Assembly: GCA_030696345.1 (NCBI GenBank)
Contig: JAUYSK010000024.1
Coordinates: 1-64,000 of the forward strand
Direction: 5' to 3'
Source: Azonexus sp.
GTDB lineage: Bacteria; Pseudomonadota; Gammaproteobacteria; Burkholderiales; Rhodocyclaceae
Length of the DNA stretch: 64,000 nt
The notes under the pieces were generated by a model. The model searched no databases and was not told where the DNA came from. It saw only the letters and a list, made by a program, of their open reading frames with translations. Below are positions 32,894-43,100 of this stretch, in pieces. Position 1 is the first letter of the stretch. Each line of letters opens with the position of its first letter. The translations under genes were made by a program, and so were the position numbers.

Positions 32894-35632
32894 TCAGCGC
32901 TCCTGCTTCCGCAACAGCAGAACGGAGGCTACCGTCAGCACCGGGATGAAAGCAGCCAGCGCGATGAATTGCGGCAGCAACTCGGAAAAACCGAGCGCCT
33001 TGGTGAAGATGCCGCGGCTGATGACCAGGAAATAGGTGGCCGGGAAGAATTGCCCGATCCAGTAGCCCGCCCCCTCCAGCGAACTGACCGGACTGGTCAG
33101 CCCGGAAAAGCTCACCGTCGGGATGATGCTCAGCATCGCTGTACCGAACAGCGCGGCGATCTGCGTGTTGGTGAAAGTCGACATGAGCAGCCCGAACCCG
33201 GTGGTGACGATGACGTAGAGCAGGGCAGCGATGCACAGCGCCAGCAGGCTGCCCTTGACCGGCACATGAAAGACCAGCTGCGACTGGACGAGCAAGAGCA
33301 CGAAACTGATCATCGCCACGACGATGTAGGGCAACTGCTTGCCGAGCAGAAATTCGAGCCGCGTCACCGGCGTCACGTACAGATTGGTGATCGAGCCGAG
33401 TTCCTTCTCGCGCACGACGCCAAGCGCCATCAGGATGGCCGGAAGAAACATCAGCAGCAGCGGAATGACCGCCGGCACCATGGCGTAGATGCTCTTGACG
33501 TCCTGGTTGTAGCGGTAGCGCGAGACAATATTGACCGGGTAGCTGCTGGTAACACCAGTCGCCTCGCGGATCAGCTGCTGCACGTAATCGAGGTGCAGGC
33601 CCTGCACGTAGCCCCGCACCGTTTCGCCACGGAAGGGCATGGCGCCATCGATCCAGACACCGATCTCCGGCCAGTGGCCGCGCCGCAGGTCACGACCAAA
33701 ATTGGCCGGAATATCGATGGCCAGTGACAATTCGCCATTGTTCATCCGGCGGTCGAGGTCGGCGGTATCGACAATCGGCGGCTGCTCGATGAAATAGCGC
33801 GAGCCGGCGATGTTCTGAATGTAGGCCCGGCTTTCCGGCGACTGGTCGCGGTCGAGCACGGCGAAGCGCAGGCCCTCGACATCCATCGAAATACCGTAAC
33901 CAAGCACGAACATCAGCAGCACCGAGCCGAGCAAGGCAAAAGCCAGGCGGATCGGGTCACGACGCAGTTCCAGCGATTCACGGTAAGCATAGCCAAGCAG
34001 GCGGCGCAGGCTGAAGGCGCTTGTACCGGTCGTGGATGGCTTGTGATCCTCTTCCATTTTTGCCTGTTTTTCCGGGTTGACCGCAGCAGTCGGCTTGTCA
34101 GCACCGGTTGCCTCTTCCAGATAGCTGATGAACGCCTCTTCCAGCGTTTCCTTGCCGCGTTGCTGGCAAATTCCGGCCGGCGTATCGCTGGCCAGCACCT
34201 TGCCGGCATGCATCAGCGAAATGCGGTCGCAGCGCTCGGCCTCGTTCATGAAGTGGGTCGAAATGAAAATGGTGACGCCCTGCTGGCGCGACAACTCGAC
34301 CAGCAACAACCAGAATTCGTCGCGGGCAATCGGGTCGACGCCGGAGGTCGGCTCGTCGAGGATCAGCAGCTTCGGCTCATGCACCACTGCTACGGCCAGT
34401 GACAAGCGCTGGCGAATGCCCAGCGGCAACTCGGCGGCAGGCTTGTCGGCGTAAGGCTCCAGCCCGAAACGCTGCATCAGCTCGTTAATGCGCGGCCCGC
34501 GCCGGGCATCCGGCAAATGAAAGAGGCGGGCATGCAGATCAAGGTTGGCGCGCACCGTCAGTTCGCCATACAGCGAAAACGATTGCGACATGTAGCCGAC
34601 CTGCTTGCGGGTTTCCAGATCCTTGGCATCGACCGTCTTGCCAAACAGTCTGGCTGCGCCCTCAGTCGGCGGCAGCAGGCCAGTCAGCATCTTCATCGTC
34701 GTCGTCTTGCCGCAGCCGTTGGAGCCAAGAAAACCGAAGATCTCGCCACGGGCGATCTTGAAACTGACGTGATCGACCGCCGTGAAATCGCCAAAGCGCT
34801 GCGACAGGTTTTCCGCCTCGATCGCAAAATCGCCGCCATCATCGACCCGCGGCGGAATGACCAGTTCCTGATGCGCCTGCCGGCGCTCCTCGGGCAAGAG
34901 CTGGATGAAGGCCGCATCGAGCGTCGCCTGCCCGGTCTGCGCCCGCAACTCAGCCGGGCTGCCGCTGCCGATCACCTTGCCGGCGTCCATCGCCACCAGC
35001 CACTCGAAGCGCTCTGCCTCTTCCATGTAGGCCGTTGCCACCAGCACGCTCATGCCCGGCCGACGGGCGCGGATGCTGTCGATCAGTTCCCAGAACTGGC
35101 GGCGGGAGAGCGGATCGACGCCGGTCGTCGGTTCATCGAGAATCAATAGATCAGGATCGTGAATCAGCGCGCAGCACAGGCCAAGTTTCTGCTTCATGCC
35201 ACCGGACAGCTTGGCCGCCGGGCGCTCGCGGAAAGGCTCAAGACCGGTGCTGGCCAGCAACTCGGCAATGCGCTGTTCGCGTTCGCGCCGCCCCTGACCG
35301 AACAGCCGGCCAAAAAAATCCACGTTCTCGAAAACCGACAAAGTCGGATACAGGTTCTTGCCCAGCCCCTGCGGCATGTAGGCAATACGTGGCTGAACCG
35401 AAGCCCGGAAACGCCGATCGCCGATGTCGCCCCCGAGCACTTCAACCTTGCCATCCTGAATCTGCCGCGCCCCGGAAACCAGGGCCAGCAACGAAGACTT
35501 GCCAACGCCATCCGGCCCGATCAGACCAACCATGCACCCTGCCGGCAGTTCAATATCTACCGCCTCCAGCGCCACAACGGGACCGTAACGATGGCTGACG
35601 CCAGAAAGTCGGGCGACCGGCGCACGGTCCAT
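32894..35632 (-). CDS. rbbA: Fused double-ATPase / ABC-2 permease (RbbA-like)
   Basis: This 912-residue protein combines two ABC ATPase domains and an ABC-2 permease. The first Walker A is GPDGVGKS (39-46). The second, GSNGCGKT, has its lysine at 309, and [13 protein letters not shown] and [13 protein letters not shown] are the two Walker B/D-loop regions. The membrane half (about 540-912) has a periplasmic loop and terminal helices with [23 protein letters not shown]. Length and order match E. coli RbbA (911 residues), a ribosome-associated ATPase also viewed as a transporter. It sits six bases downstream of the membrane-fusion gene and two bases upstream of yhhJ. Confidence 0.9.
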   Translation of the reverse strand: MDRAPVARLSGVSHRYGPVVALEAVDIELPAGCMVGLIGPDGVGKSSLLALVSGARQIQDGKVEVLGGDIGDRRFRASVQPRIAYMPQGLGKNLYPTLSVFENVDFFGRLFGQGRREREQRIAELLASTGLEPFRERPAAKLSGGMKQKLGLCCALIHDPDLLILDEPTTGVDPLSRRQFWELIDSIRARRPGMSVLVATAYMEEAERFEWLVAMDAGKVIGSGSPAELRAQTGQATLDAAFIQLLPEERRQAHQELVIPPRVDDGGDFAIEAENLSQRFGDFTAVDHVSFKIARGEIFGFLGSNGCGKTTTMKMLTGLLPPTEGAARLFGKTVDAKDLETRKQVGYMSQSFSLYGELTVRANLDLHARLFHLPDARRGPRINELMQRFGLEPYADKPAAELPLGIRQRLSLAVAVVHEPKLLILDEPTSGVDPIARDEFWLLLVELSRQQGVTIFISTHFMNEAERCDRISLMHAGKVLASDTPAGICQQRGKETLEEAFISYLEEATGADKPTAAVNPEKQAKMEEDHKPSTTGTSAFSLRRLLGYAYRESLELRRDPIRLAFALLGSVLLMFVLGYGISMDVEGLRFAVLDRDQSPESRAYIQNIAGSRYFIEQPPIVDTADLDRRMNNGELSLAIDIPANFGRDLRRGHWPEIGVWIDGAMPFRGETVRGYVQGLHLDYVQQLIREATGVTSSYPVNIVSRYRYNQDVKSIYAMVPAVIPLLLMFLPAILMALGVVREKELGSITNLYVTPVTRLEFLLGKQLPYIVVAMISFVLLLVQSQLVFHVPVKGSLLALCIAALLYVIVTTGFGLLMSTFTNTQIAALFGTAMLSIIPTVSFSGLTSPVSSLEGAGYWIGQFFPATYFLVISRGIFTKALGFSELLPQFIALAAFIPVLTVASVLLLRKQER
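34076..34088 (-). repeat. 13-base word TGCTGCGGTCAAC, copy inside rbbA
   Basis: Reads GTTGACCGCAGCA on the plus strand. In the rbbA frame it encodes part of TAAVN in the linker between the ATPase and permease halves. Confidence 0.85.
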
Positions 35633-35638
35633 GGAAGC

Positions 35639-36625
35639 TTATTTTCCGTTGATCTGCAAGTTGGCCGGCCAGGCCGCATTGCCGTCGAGCCGGACATAAG
35701 CGACGCCCGGCATGCCGCCCTTGGCCAGATCGCGATGCTCGGCCAGCCAGGCCGGGTCGGCCTTGACCTTGAGGCGGAACATCAGCTTTTCCCGCTCGGT
35801 ACGGGTTTCCACCTCGCGCGGCGTGAATTGCGCCTTGGGTGCGACGAAGCTGACAGTCGCCGGCACCACCTGCCCGGCCAAGGCATCGAGCTCAATACGC
35901 GCCTCGCTGCCCAAAGCCACCTGCCCGGCCCTGTCGGTCGGCAAATAGATTGTCATATACATATCGGACAGATCGAGCAGCGTCAACGCCTTGCCGCCCG
36001 CCGCCAGCACCTCGCCCGGCTCCGCCAGGCGGTAGAGCACGCGGCCGCTGATCGGTGCCTTCAGGGAAGTGTCGTTCAAGACCACTTTCAGGCTGTCGAC
36101 CTTGGCCTCGGCCGCGGCGACCAGTGCTTCAGCCTCGCCGACACGACTCTGCGCCTGCGCCATGCCGGCCATCGCGCCTTCCATCCCGGTCTGATCGGTA
36201 TCCAGTTTGCTCCTGGAAATAAAGCCTCGGCCAACCAGATCCTCGGAGCGCTTCAGGCTCTTGCCTGCCAGCCGCACATCGCTGGCCGACTTGCGCACCC
36301 CGGCGCGCGCTTCGGTCACGGCCTGGCGCGCCTGCTCCACCTGAGCTTCAGCCGCCCGCAACTGGGCACGCAGGTCATCCGCATCTAGCCGCGCCACAAT
36401 CGCCCCGGCCGCTACCGTGTCACCCTCGCGCGGACCAAGTTCGCTCAGCCGACCGGCAATCTTGGTCGCGACATCAACTTCAACAGCCTCCAGCCGGCCG
36501 TTTCCGGATGCCAAACCTGCCGGCAAACCGGCCGGACGCTGCAGATAGAGATAAAAGGCAATTGCTGCGGTCAACACTGCCAAAAGGGCAAAAACCAATC
36601 CTTTGCCCAATGTAGAACGGTTCAT
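35639..36625 (-). CDS. yhiI: HlyD-family membrane fusion protein (YhiI-like)
   Basis: The 328-residue periplasmic adaptor has one N-terminal membrane anchor (about 8-28), a biotinyl-lipoyl half motif (GRLSELGPREGDTVAAGAIV), a helical hairpin (about 85-165) and a beta-barrel part. It would link the ABC-2 permeases to an outer-membrane channel. It is the first gene of the three-gene set. A TGACC-N4-GGTCA palindrome lies 21-34 bp upstream of its start codon. Confidence 0.9.
   Translation of the reverse strand: MNRSTLGKGLVFALLAVLTAAIAFYLYLQRPAGLPAGLASGNGRLEAVEVDVATKIAGRLSELGPREGDTVAAGAIVARLDADDLRAQLRAAEAQVEQARQAVTEARAGVRKSASDVRLAGKSLKRSEDLVGRGFISRSKLDTDQTGMEGAMAGMAQAQSRVGEAEALVAAAEAKVDSLKVVLNDTSLKAPISGRVLYRLAEPGEVLAAGGKALTLLDLSDMYMTIYLPTDRAGQVALGSEARIELDALAGQVVPATVSFVAPKAQFTPREVETRTEREKLMFRLKVKADPAWLAEHRDLAKGGMPGVAYVRLDGNAAWPANLQINGK
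36563..36575 (+). repeat. 13-base word TGCTGCGGTCAAC, copy inside yhiI
   Basis: Lies in the membrane-anchor region, where the antisense (coding) reading encodes LTAA. Confidence 0.85.
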
Positions 36626-36645
36626 AAGCCACCCGAATTATTTAC

Positions 36646-36659
36646 TGACCAACCGGTCA
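36646..36659. promoter_or_regulatory. TGACC-N4-GGTCA palindrome upstream of yhiI-rbbA-yhhJ
   Basis: TGACC (36646-36650) and GGTCA (36655-36659) are perfect arms around AACC. The site is directly before the export operon and resembles TetR-family operators. No tetR gene is in the neighbourhood. Confidence 0.45.
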
Positions 36660-36773
36660 TTTAACTACTCTGATTCTAGGCTTCGATGTTCCAAACTTCT
36701 ACAGATGAATCGCCCTATCCGCGGCCTGTGAGCGCTACCCAACATAGCGCAGCAGGTGGCACGCAGAGCCCTA

Positions 36774-39395
36774 TCACTCCCGAACCAGCGCAGCCGATTC
36801 CATGGATTTTTCCAGGCAGATGTCGAACCAGAAGGTACTCCCAACACCGATCTGACTACTCACGCCAATGCTGCCACCCATCAACTCAATCAGGCGTTTG
36901 CAGATCACCAGTCCCAGTCCCGTGCCGCCGTATTTGCGGTTTAGTGAGCCATCGACCTGCTCGAAAAGTTTGAAAAGGCGACGCTGGTCGTCAGCTGCGA
37001 TGCCGATCCCCGTATCCTGCACTTCAAATCGCAGCCTGATGTCAGCGGGCGTTTCTGCAAGTACCTGAGCGCGTACCGTGACTGAACCATCATCCGTGAA
37101 CTTGATCGCATTCTCTATCAGCGTAGCCAATACTTGGCCCAGGCGCACGGGATCACCCAGCAGAGCGTGTTCGCTGACTTCCGGGGCGATATCGAGGATG
37201 AATTGCACACCTTTTACTTCAGCCTTCTGCCCGATATGGTCCTGAAGGTTGCCCAGAACTGTTTCCATCTTGAAGCGGTCACGCTCCAGCGTAAATCGCT
37301 CCGCTTCCATCTTGGAAATATCGATCAGGTTATTGAGCAGTAACAGCAGTTTCTCGGCTGACGCCATTGCGATACCAAGCAGTTCGCTTGTCTTCGGATC
37401 GGTTACCCGGCGCAAGGCCACGCCTGTCATCCCCATGATGCCATTCATCGGGGTTCGCAATTCATGGCTGATGTTGCCCAGAAACATGCTCTTGGCCCGA
37501 CTCGCCGCTTCGGCGGCTTCCCTAGCGATGGAGAGGGCAGTGGTGCGATCTTCCACCAGCCGTTCCAAATGATGCCGATGCTGTTCAAGCTCGGCCTCGA
37601 CGCGCTTCCGGTCGTTGATATCGATGAATGACCAGATCGACTCGGCACTGTCTGGGTAGATCATTCCGCCTGCGAGTTCGTACCAGCCGAGGCTTCCATC
37701 CTTTCGCCTGTACTGGATTTCTGTCCGGAAGACTTCACCCTTCTGCATGGCCGGATAAGCAGCTGTCGCGAATTCTGCATAGGCTTGATCAGTGGGATAA
37801 ACGATGCGGGTTGGCTGCCCGATCAACTCTTCCCTCGAATACCCCATCATCTTGGCAAAGGCGTCATTGAACCAGACGAACTGCCGATCCTTGATCTTGA
37901 CGATACCAACCAGGTCACTATTGAGAATGGCTTTCTGTTCTTGCAACAGGCTGGTGACCTGCTTTTCGGTCCGGACCCGGTCCGAAATATCGTGGATGAT
38001 CGAAACCAGAACCGCTTTGATCGCATGATTAATGGGGGTGGAATGAACTTCGACCGTTCTGATTTCACCATTGGCCAAACGGTGCTGAAAGATGAAGTAG
38101 TTGCGCTGTTCAAGTGCCGCCGCCTGTCGCTCGACCGCAACCTGTTCAGGGTTCATCTGGTTGATATCCTGAATGCTCATCTGGCACAACTCGTCATGCG
38201 ACCAGCCATAGAATTTCTCGGCGGCCGCATTCGCGTCCAGAATGCGCCCGCTCGACGGTTCAATCTGAAGAATGATGGCGTTGTTGTGGCTGATCAGGTG
38301 GCGGAAGCGTTGCTCACTTTCCCGCGTCACTTCTTCCAGACGCTCCTGCTCGACATTCCATGCATATTGGCGGCGCAGGGCATAGCGGTAAGCAGCGAAT
38401 CCGCCAAGCATCAGGAAGAAGAGTACCAGGTAAGATCCGCTAACCCTGCGCCACCATTGCGCCTGTATTTCTGACATGGGCATTGCGATGAACAGAGTAA
38501 CGGGATGATTCGGCAAGCGATGAAACACATTCAGGAAATCAGGGCCATCCAGACTGCTTGGTCCTTCTACATGTCCGCTCTGAGGGAAACCTTGCTTTTG
38601 GAGATGTTGAATCAACGCCCCTGTCCTTGGTTGCCCATAGACCTGCGCCAGCGTACTACTGGTCGGCACGGGATAGCGGCTCAACAAAAAGCCGTTGTCG
38701 CGCATCAAGCCGATGGCTGCCTTGGAGGCAATCGGGGCATCCATCCAGAACGACCGCAGATGTTCATGGGGCAAATTGGCGCTGAGGATGAAGCTGAGTT
38801 GGCCTTGGTGATCCCTGATGACATAACGCACAGGGACAATGGCTACCTTGCTGACCGCGCCAACCAATGGCTGACCAATACCTAAATTCGTACCCTGTTT
38901 AAGCTCATTGATGAATGTGGTGAATGAGACTTCCTTGGCCAACGATACCTGGGTTGTCCCCGGTGGGTTCTTTGCCGTGAGCAGAATCAGCCCATCCGGC
39001 CGGATGAGGGTGACGTTGTATAGTTCGGGTCGAAATTCATTGAATTTCCTGACCTGTTCAAAGGCCTGGTCAAGATCAATCAACTCACCCTTGCTGGTCA
39101 AATTTTCGGCAAGCGCCTTAAGGTCAAGCTCCAGGCGGGAGAAGTAGCTATCGAACGCCTTGGATTCCAGTTCCGTAATCGTTGTCAGATTCGTGATCGC
39201 GTGGGCTTTCTCGTCGGACCAGGAGTACCAGGACATCACCACGGCATAGATAACTATCAGAAGCGCCAAAATGACCACGGTGAGATTGAGGTTCTGGACA
39301 ACAAACTCTCTCCGCATGCCGTGATCCGGGTGGAAACCTGGCTGCCCCGGCTTTACGCTGGTATTCAGATGTTGCTCCCCCGGGCCCGGACTCAT
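36774..39395 (-). CDS. CACHE-PAS-PAS sensor histidine kinase
   Basis: The 873-residue membrane kinase has helices at about 38-58 and 325-345 around a periplasmic double-CACHE-like sensor. Two PAS domains follow (about 370-495 and 500-620), then the dimerisation domain with H644 (ISHELRTPMNG) and an ATPase domain with GGTGLGL. No receiver domain is attached. The gene begins with an ATGA overlap with the stop codon of the upstream hybrid kinase (39392-39395), which indicates translational coupling. The two may hand phosphate to a common partner. The signal is unknown. Confidence 0.9.
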   Translation of the reverse strand: MSPGPGEQHLNTSVKPGQPGFHPDHGMRREFVVQNLNLTVVILALLIVIYAVVMSWYSWSDEKAHAITNLTTITELESKAFDSYFSRLELDLKALAENLTSKGELIDLDQAFEQVRKFNEFRPELYNVTLIRPDGLILLTAKNPPGTTQVSLAKEVSFTTFINELKQGTNLGIGQPLVGAVSKVAIVPVRYVIRDHQGQLSFILSANLPHEHLRSFWMDAPIASKAAIGLMRDNGFLLSRYPVPTSSTLAQVYGQPRTGALIQHLQKQGFPQSGHVEGPSSLDGPDFLNVFHRLPNHPVTLFIAMPMSEIQAQWWRRVSGSYLVLFFLMLGGFAAYRYALRRQYAWNVEQERLEEVTRESEQRFRHLISHNNAIILQIEPSSGRILDANAAAEKFYGWSHDELCQMSIQDINQMNPEQVAVERQAAALEQRNYFIFQHRLANGEIRTVEVHSTPINHAIKAVLVSIIHDISDRVRTEKQVTSLLQEQKAILNSDLVGIVKIKDRQFVWFNDAFAKMMGYSREELIGQPTRIVYPTDQAYAEFATAAYPAMQKGEVFRTEIQYRRKDGSLGWYELAGGMIYPDSAESIWSFIDINDRKRVEAELEQHRHHLERLVEDRTTALSIAREAAEAASRAKSMFLGNISHELRTPMNGIMGMTGVALRRVTDPKTSELLGIAMASAEKLLLLLNNLIDISKMEAERFTLERDRFKMETVLGNLQDHIGQKAEVKGVQFILDIAPEVSEHALLGDPVRLGQVLATLIENAIKFTDDGSVTVRAQVLAETPADIRLRFEVQDTGIGIAADDQRRLFKLFEQVDGSLNRKYGGTGLGLVICKRLIELMGGSIGVSSQIGVGSTFWFDICLEKSMESAALVRE

Positions 39396-42346
39396 CCTTG
39401 CCTCAGCAAATTCAACATGACCTCGAAAAGCTTGTCAGGATTGACCGGCTTGGTGATGAAGTCGTCCATCCCGGCCTGCATGCAAGCCTCGCGATCTTCC
39501 GTAAAGGCATTGGCGGTCATGGCCATGATGCGAACGTGCTGTCGGTTCGGCAATTGCCGGATTTTCTCAGTCGCTTCCAGTCCATTCAGCACGGGCATCT
39601 GGACGTCCATCAGGATCAACTGGTAATTGTTGGCAATAACCAGATCAACGGCTTCCTGACCATTCTCTGCCACGTCGATCTGCCAGCCGATTTCACCGAG
39701 CACGACCAGTGCCACTTCGCGATTGATGAAATCATCGTCAACCAGCAAGACGCGGGCATCGCTGAACTCTTGCCGCAGAAGCACTTCGGCGCTTGAAATT
39801 TCCGTGACGCTGGCAGGCGCGACAGCAACCGTCTCCTGCTTGAGGATTGCCGCCAGATGTCCCAGCAAACAATCATGCAAATGGGCGACGGATAAAGGCT
39901 TGAGCAAAGCATCGGCAAAGCCGACTTGGCGTGCATCGTCGAGAATCATTGGATTGCCGGAGGCCGTGACCAGTATTGCCAGCGGCTGGTGCTGCAAGCG
40001 CATCAGCCGCAGGTAGGCCAGCGTTTCGAAACCGTCCATCTCCGGCATCAGCAGATCAATCAGCACCAGATCAAACGGTCGTCCCGAGCCTTCAGCGTTG
40101 GCTATGAGATCATGGGCTTCCTTGCCTGAGCAGGCGCCCTCGCACTCCAGCCCGATCATGCGCAGCAGTTGGGTCTGTACCAGACGTGTTGTCGCGGCGT
40201 CATCGATGACCAAGGCCCGCTTGCCGACCAGGCCGGGTATCAGATAGCTGCGGTTCTTCAAGCCGATGCGTCCGAGACGTGCGGTGATCCAGAAGGTGCT
40301 GCCGACATTCGGCGTGCTTTCAACCCCGGCCGCCCCACCCATCATCTCGGCAAGGCGGCGGGTAATCGCCAGGCCTAAGCCGGTGCCGCCAAAACGTCGG
40401 GTGGTCGAACTATCGGCTTGCTCGAAGGCGTGAAAGAGACGGGTCAGATGCTCGGGCGCAATACCGAGGCCGGAATCCTCAACCTCGAATCGCATCAGTA
40501 CATCGTTGGCCGTATCTTCGATCACGCGGGCGCGCAGGGTAATCACGCCACGCTCGGTAAATTTAACGGCATTGCCGAGGTAGTTGAGCAGCGCCTGCCC
40601 CAGACGGGTCGAATCGCCATTGACAACCCCCAGGCCGTCGCCAGCATCGATCACCAGTTCCAGGCCTTTTTCGTGCACGCGCTCCATCAGCATGGACGAA
40701 ACACGAGTCAATACCGCTTCAACTTCGAAGGTGGTCGTCTCGAGCACCAGCTTGTTCGCTTCAATCTTGGAGATATCCAGGATGTCGTTGATGACACCGA
40801 GCAGGTGATCGGCAGCGGTGGCGATCTTGCCGAGCTTTTCGTGTTCGCCGGGCAACTTGACGGTGCGACGCAGCATGTAGGTCATGCCGATGATGGCATT
40901 CATCGGTGTACGTATTTCATGACTCATGTTCGCCAGAAAGGCGCTCTTGGCGATGTTGGCAGCCTCTGCCTTGGATTTGGCGATGGACAACTGCTCGGTG
41001 CGCTCGGTGACCAGCCCTTCAAGGCGCCGGCTGTAATGACTGAGCTCGCCGACCATGCGCTTCATTTCGGTGATGTCTTCCTGCACTGCCACGTAGTGGG
41101 TGACATTTCCATCCGGATCTTGAATGGGGGAAATCCGGGCTAGCTCGACATACCGGCTACCATCCTTGCGTCGGTTGAGGAACTCACCTTTCCACGAGCG
41201 CTCATGCCGCAAGGCGTCCCAAAGCGCCTCGTAGGTCGCCTTGGGGGTTTGGCCTGAATGCAGCATGCGCATATTCTGGCCAACGGCTTCTTCTATGCTA
41301 TAGCCAGTGTTCTCAACGAATGCCTGATTGACATAGGTGATGTTGCAATCGAGGCCGGTGATGACGATGCTTTCCGGACTTTGCTCGACGGCCAGGGAAA
41401 GCGCCCGCAGGCGCTCCTCGTCCTGCTTGCGCTCGGTGACGTCGCGCACGACGGAATAGAGCAACTCCTGGCCATCGAGGAAAATCGGACCGCAGGTGGA
41501 TTCGACATCACGGATCGAGCCATCTGCCCGACGATGCCGGAATTGAAAAACGTCCTTCCGCGCTGTTCGCGCCTGATGCAGTTCATTGCGTATCTGCTCC
41601 GCCGGCAGGGTATTGACCTGCGAAATCTTCATGCGGAGGAGTTCGGCCCGCGTCCAGCCGTAATAGCGGCAGGCTGCAGCGTTGGCATCAACGATGGCGC
41701 CACTGTCCGGGTTGATCAGCAACATGACGGTGTGCCCATGTTCAAACAGGCTGCGATAGCGAGATTCGAGCTGCCGCAGCTTCTTTTCGTCATGCTTTCG
41801 TGCGGTTATGTCGGTGAGGGTGACGCGTAGCGTTGCGTTGCCATCGCTGTCATCAGCTCGCTTGGACTCAAGATGCGCGTCGCAGAAACTGCCATCGTGA
41901 CGATTGAAGGTCAGCTCGAAAGTCGGTGCACGTTCCTGTGCCAGGGCAATGACAAAATATCGCTGCCAGCGTTCGAGATCAAAGGCTGCGACAAAGACAC
42001 CAGGCTTGCAATTGATTAATCCGGCACGCTCGATACCAAACATGGCGGCACCAGCCAGATTGATTTCGGTAATCCGGCCATCGGTGCCAAGGGTGAGGTA
42101 GCCCACCGGCGAAAATTCGTAGAGATCCCGATAGCTGTCGCGGGACTTTTCCAGCTCGATCTGGGTATTTCGCAGTTGCTCAACCTGCATCTCCAGTTCG
42201 ATCTGGTGCACCTGGAGTTCATGCAGAACTTCTTCGGCGGAGCGTGCCGGAGTTTCGCCTGGCGGCGCCCGGGCAATCCGGACTTCGGCATCGCCGCGCA
42301 GGGGCGTCATTGGTACGGGAGGGACGTGCGTCCATTTTTCGGTCAT
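39392..42346 (-). CDS. Soluble PAS hybrid histidine kinase with two receivers
   Basis: The 984-residue protein has no membrane helix. An N-terminal coiled-coil segment (about 30-75, ELQVHQIELEMQVEQLRNTQ) leads to three PAS domains (about 75-430), then the dimerisation domain with H476, an ATPase domain (FGGTGLGL) and two receiver domains with aspartates D764 and D914. There is no HPt. The ATG at 42346 is preferred over a TTG at 42382. Upstream, a perfect 20-bp palindrome at 42425-42444 may control the kinase pair. Confidence 0.9.
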   Translation of the reverse strand: MTEKWTHVPPVPMTPLRGDAEVRIARAPPGETPARSAEEVLHELQVHQIELEMQVEQLRNTQIELEKSRDSYRDLYEFSPVGYLTLGTDGRITEINLAGAAMFGIERAGLINCKPGVFVAAFDLERWQRYFVIALAQERAPTFELTFNRHDGSFCDAHLESKRADDSDGNATLRVTLTDITARKHDEKKLRQLESRYRSLFEHGHTVMLLINPDSGAIVDANAAACRYYGWTRAELLRMKISQVNTLPAEQIRNELHQARTARKDVFQFRHRRADGSIRDVESTCGPIFLDGQELLYSVVRDVTERKQDEERLRALSLAVEQSPESIVITGLDCNITYVNQAFVENTGYSIEEAVGQNMRMLHSGQTPKATYEALWDALRHERSWKGEFLNRRKDGSRYVELARISPIQDPDGNVTHYVAVQEDITEMKRMVGELSHYSRRLEGLVTERTEQLSIAKSKAEAANIAKSAFLANMSHEIRTPMNAIIGMTYMLRRTVKLPGEHEKLGKIATAADHLLGVINDILDISKIEANKLVLETTTFEVEAVLTRVSSMLMERVHEKGLELVIDAGDGLGVVNGDSTRLGQALLNYLGNAVKFTERGVITLRARVIEDTANDVLMRFEVEDSGLGIAPEHLTRLFHAFEQADSSTTRRFGGTGLGLAITRRLAEMMGGAAGVESTPNVGSTFWITARLGRIGLKNRSYLIPGLVGKRALVIDDAATTRLVQTQLLRMIGLECEGACSGKEAHDLIANAEGSGRPFDLVLIDLLMPEMDGFETLAYLRLMRLQHQPLAILVTASGNPMILDDARQVGFADALLKPLSVAHLHDCLLGHLAAILKQETVAVAPASVTEISSAEVLLRQEFSDARVLLVDDDFINREVALVVLGEIGWQIDVAENGQEAVDLVIANNYQLILMDVQMPVLNGLEATEKIRQLPNRQHVRIMAMTANAFTEDREACMQAGMDDFITKPVNPDKLFEVMLNLLRQG

Positions 42347-42424
42347 GGCGTATTCCGGGCTGGTTGCCCGGATCACGGGCAAAGTAATAACTCTTCGCCA
42401 CGGTACGAAAGAATGTTAGAAATG

Positions 42425-42444
42425 TATGTGCGCTAGCGCACATA
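42425..42444. promoter_or_regulatory. Perfect 20-bp palindrome upstream of the kinase pair
   Basis: TATGTGCGCT (42425-42434) is followed directly by its exact reverse complement AGCGCACATA. With no loop and no T-tract it is a dimer-binding operator type rather than a terminator. It is 79-98 bp upstream of the hybrid kinase start codon. Confidence 0.6.
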
Positions 42445-42515
42445 TAGCAATTTAATTTTGGTTTATGGTGCTCACGTCAAAGAACATGCTCGCCAACCCG
42501 AAGCAGAAGCGGTTT

Positions 42516-42737
42516 CTAATGGCGACGACTGGCTTTTTTTGAATGCACGGGCCCGGTCGGGTCGTTTGGCGCGGCAGGGGTATCCGGCTTTTGCATGCGA
42601 TCGTAAATCAGCTTGCCGGCACCCACCAGATTGACTAGCGCAACCGCAACGGCTGGCCAGAACGGTAATTCATGGCCCGAAGTCAGGCCGTAGAACAGCA
42701 ACCCGGCAAGTGCCAGTCCGCCCACCAACAGGGTCAT
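42516..42737 (-). CDS. Small membrane protein of unknown function
   Basis: This frame encodes 73 residues from the ATG at 42737, with two hydrophobic segments (TLLVGGLALAGLLFYGL and FWPAVAVALVNLVGAGKLI) and a charged, proline-rich tail ending KKASRRH. A GTG at 42824 would lengthen it to 102 residues. I do not recognise a family. It may be regulated with the kinase operon downstream, but 169 bases separate its stop from the kinase start. Confidence 0.55.
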   Translation of the reverse strand: MTLLVGGLALAGLLFYGLTSGHELPFWPAVAVALVNLVGAGKLIYDRMQKPDTPAAPNDPTGPVHSKKASRRH

Positions 42738-43100
42738 GTTGCCAAAATTGATAAAACCTAATTGCCTGAAATTCAAGATTGCATCCTCCAGTATCCAATG
42801 ACCGCAGTTGGCGCGCTGGCGCACTCAGTAGCGAGATCGAAAATTACCACAGCGCAGCGGAATATGTCCTCATGCTCTGACACAAGGGTGCAGCCGAAAA
42901 TGCTGGACGTTCTCAAGCGGCGGTTTAGTTGCCTGCACGAACACGGCCCGGTTGCTCCGCCTCCGCACGGAATGGAGCGGTCGCCTTCAATTCCCGTTTC
43001 GGTTAACTACAATGGTTGTTGTATGTCGATAAGCTGGGGTTACCATCAGGAACTCGACCTGCGTTCGTTGGCCATTTCCAGCTTGGCGAAACAATATTTT
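42738..43100. other. Region without recognised features
   Basis: This lies between the small membrane protein and the end of the hydrogenase operon. It includes a possible alternative 5' extension (GTG at 42824) of the small gene. I see no convincing gene, terminator or repeat. Confidence 0.4.

Noticed and set aside
42738..43100. Plus-strand open frame at 42762-43109 as a gene
   Set aside because: No ribosome-binding site, no family features and unremarkable composition; it overlaps the possible 5' extension of the small membrane protein.
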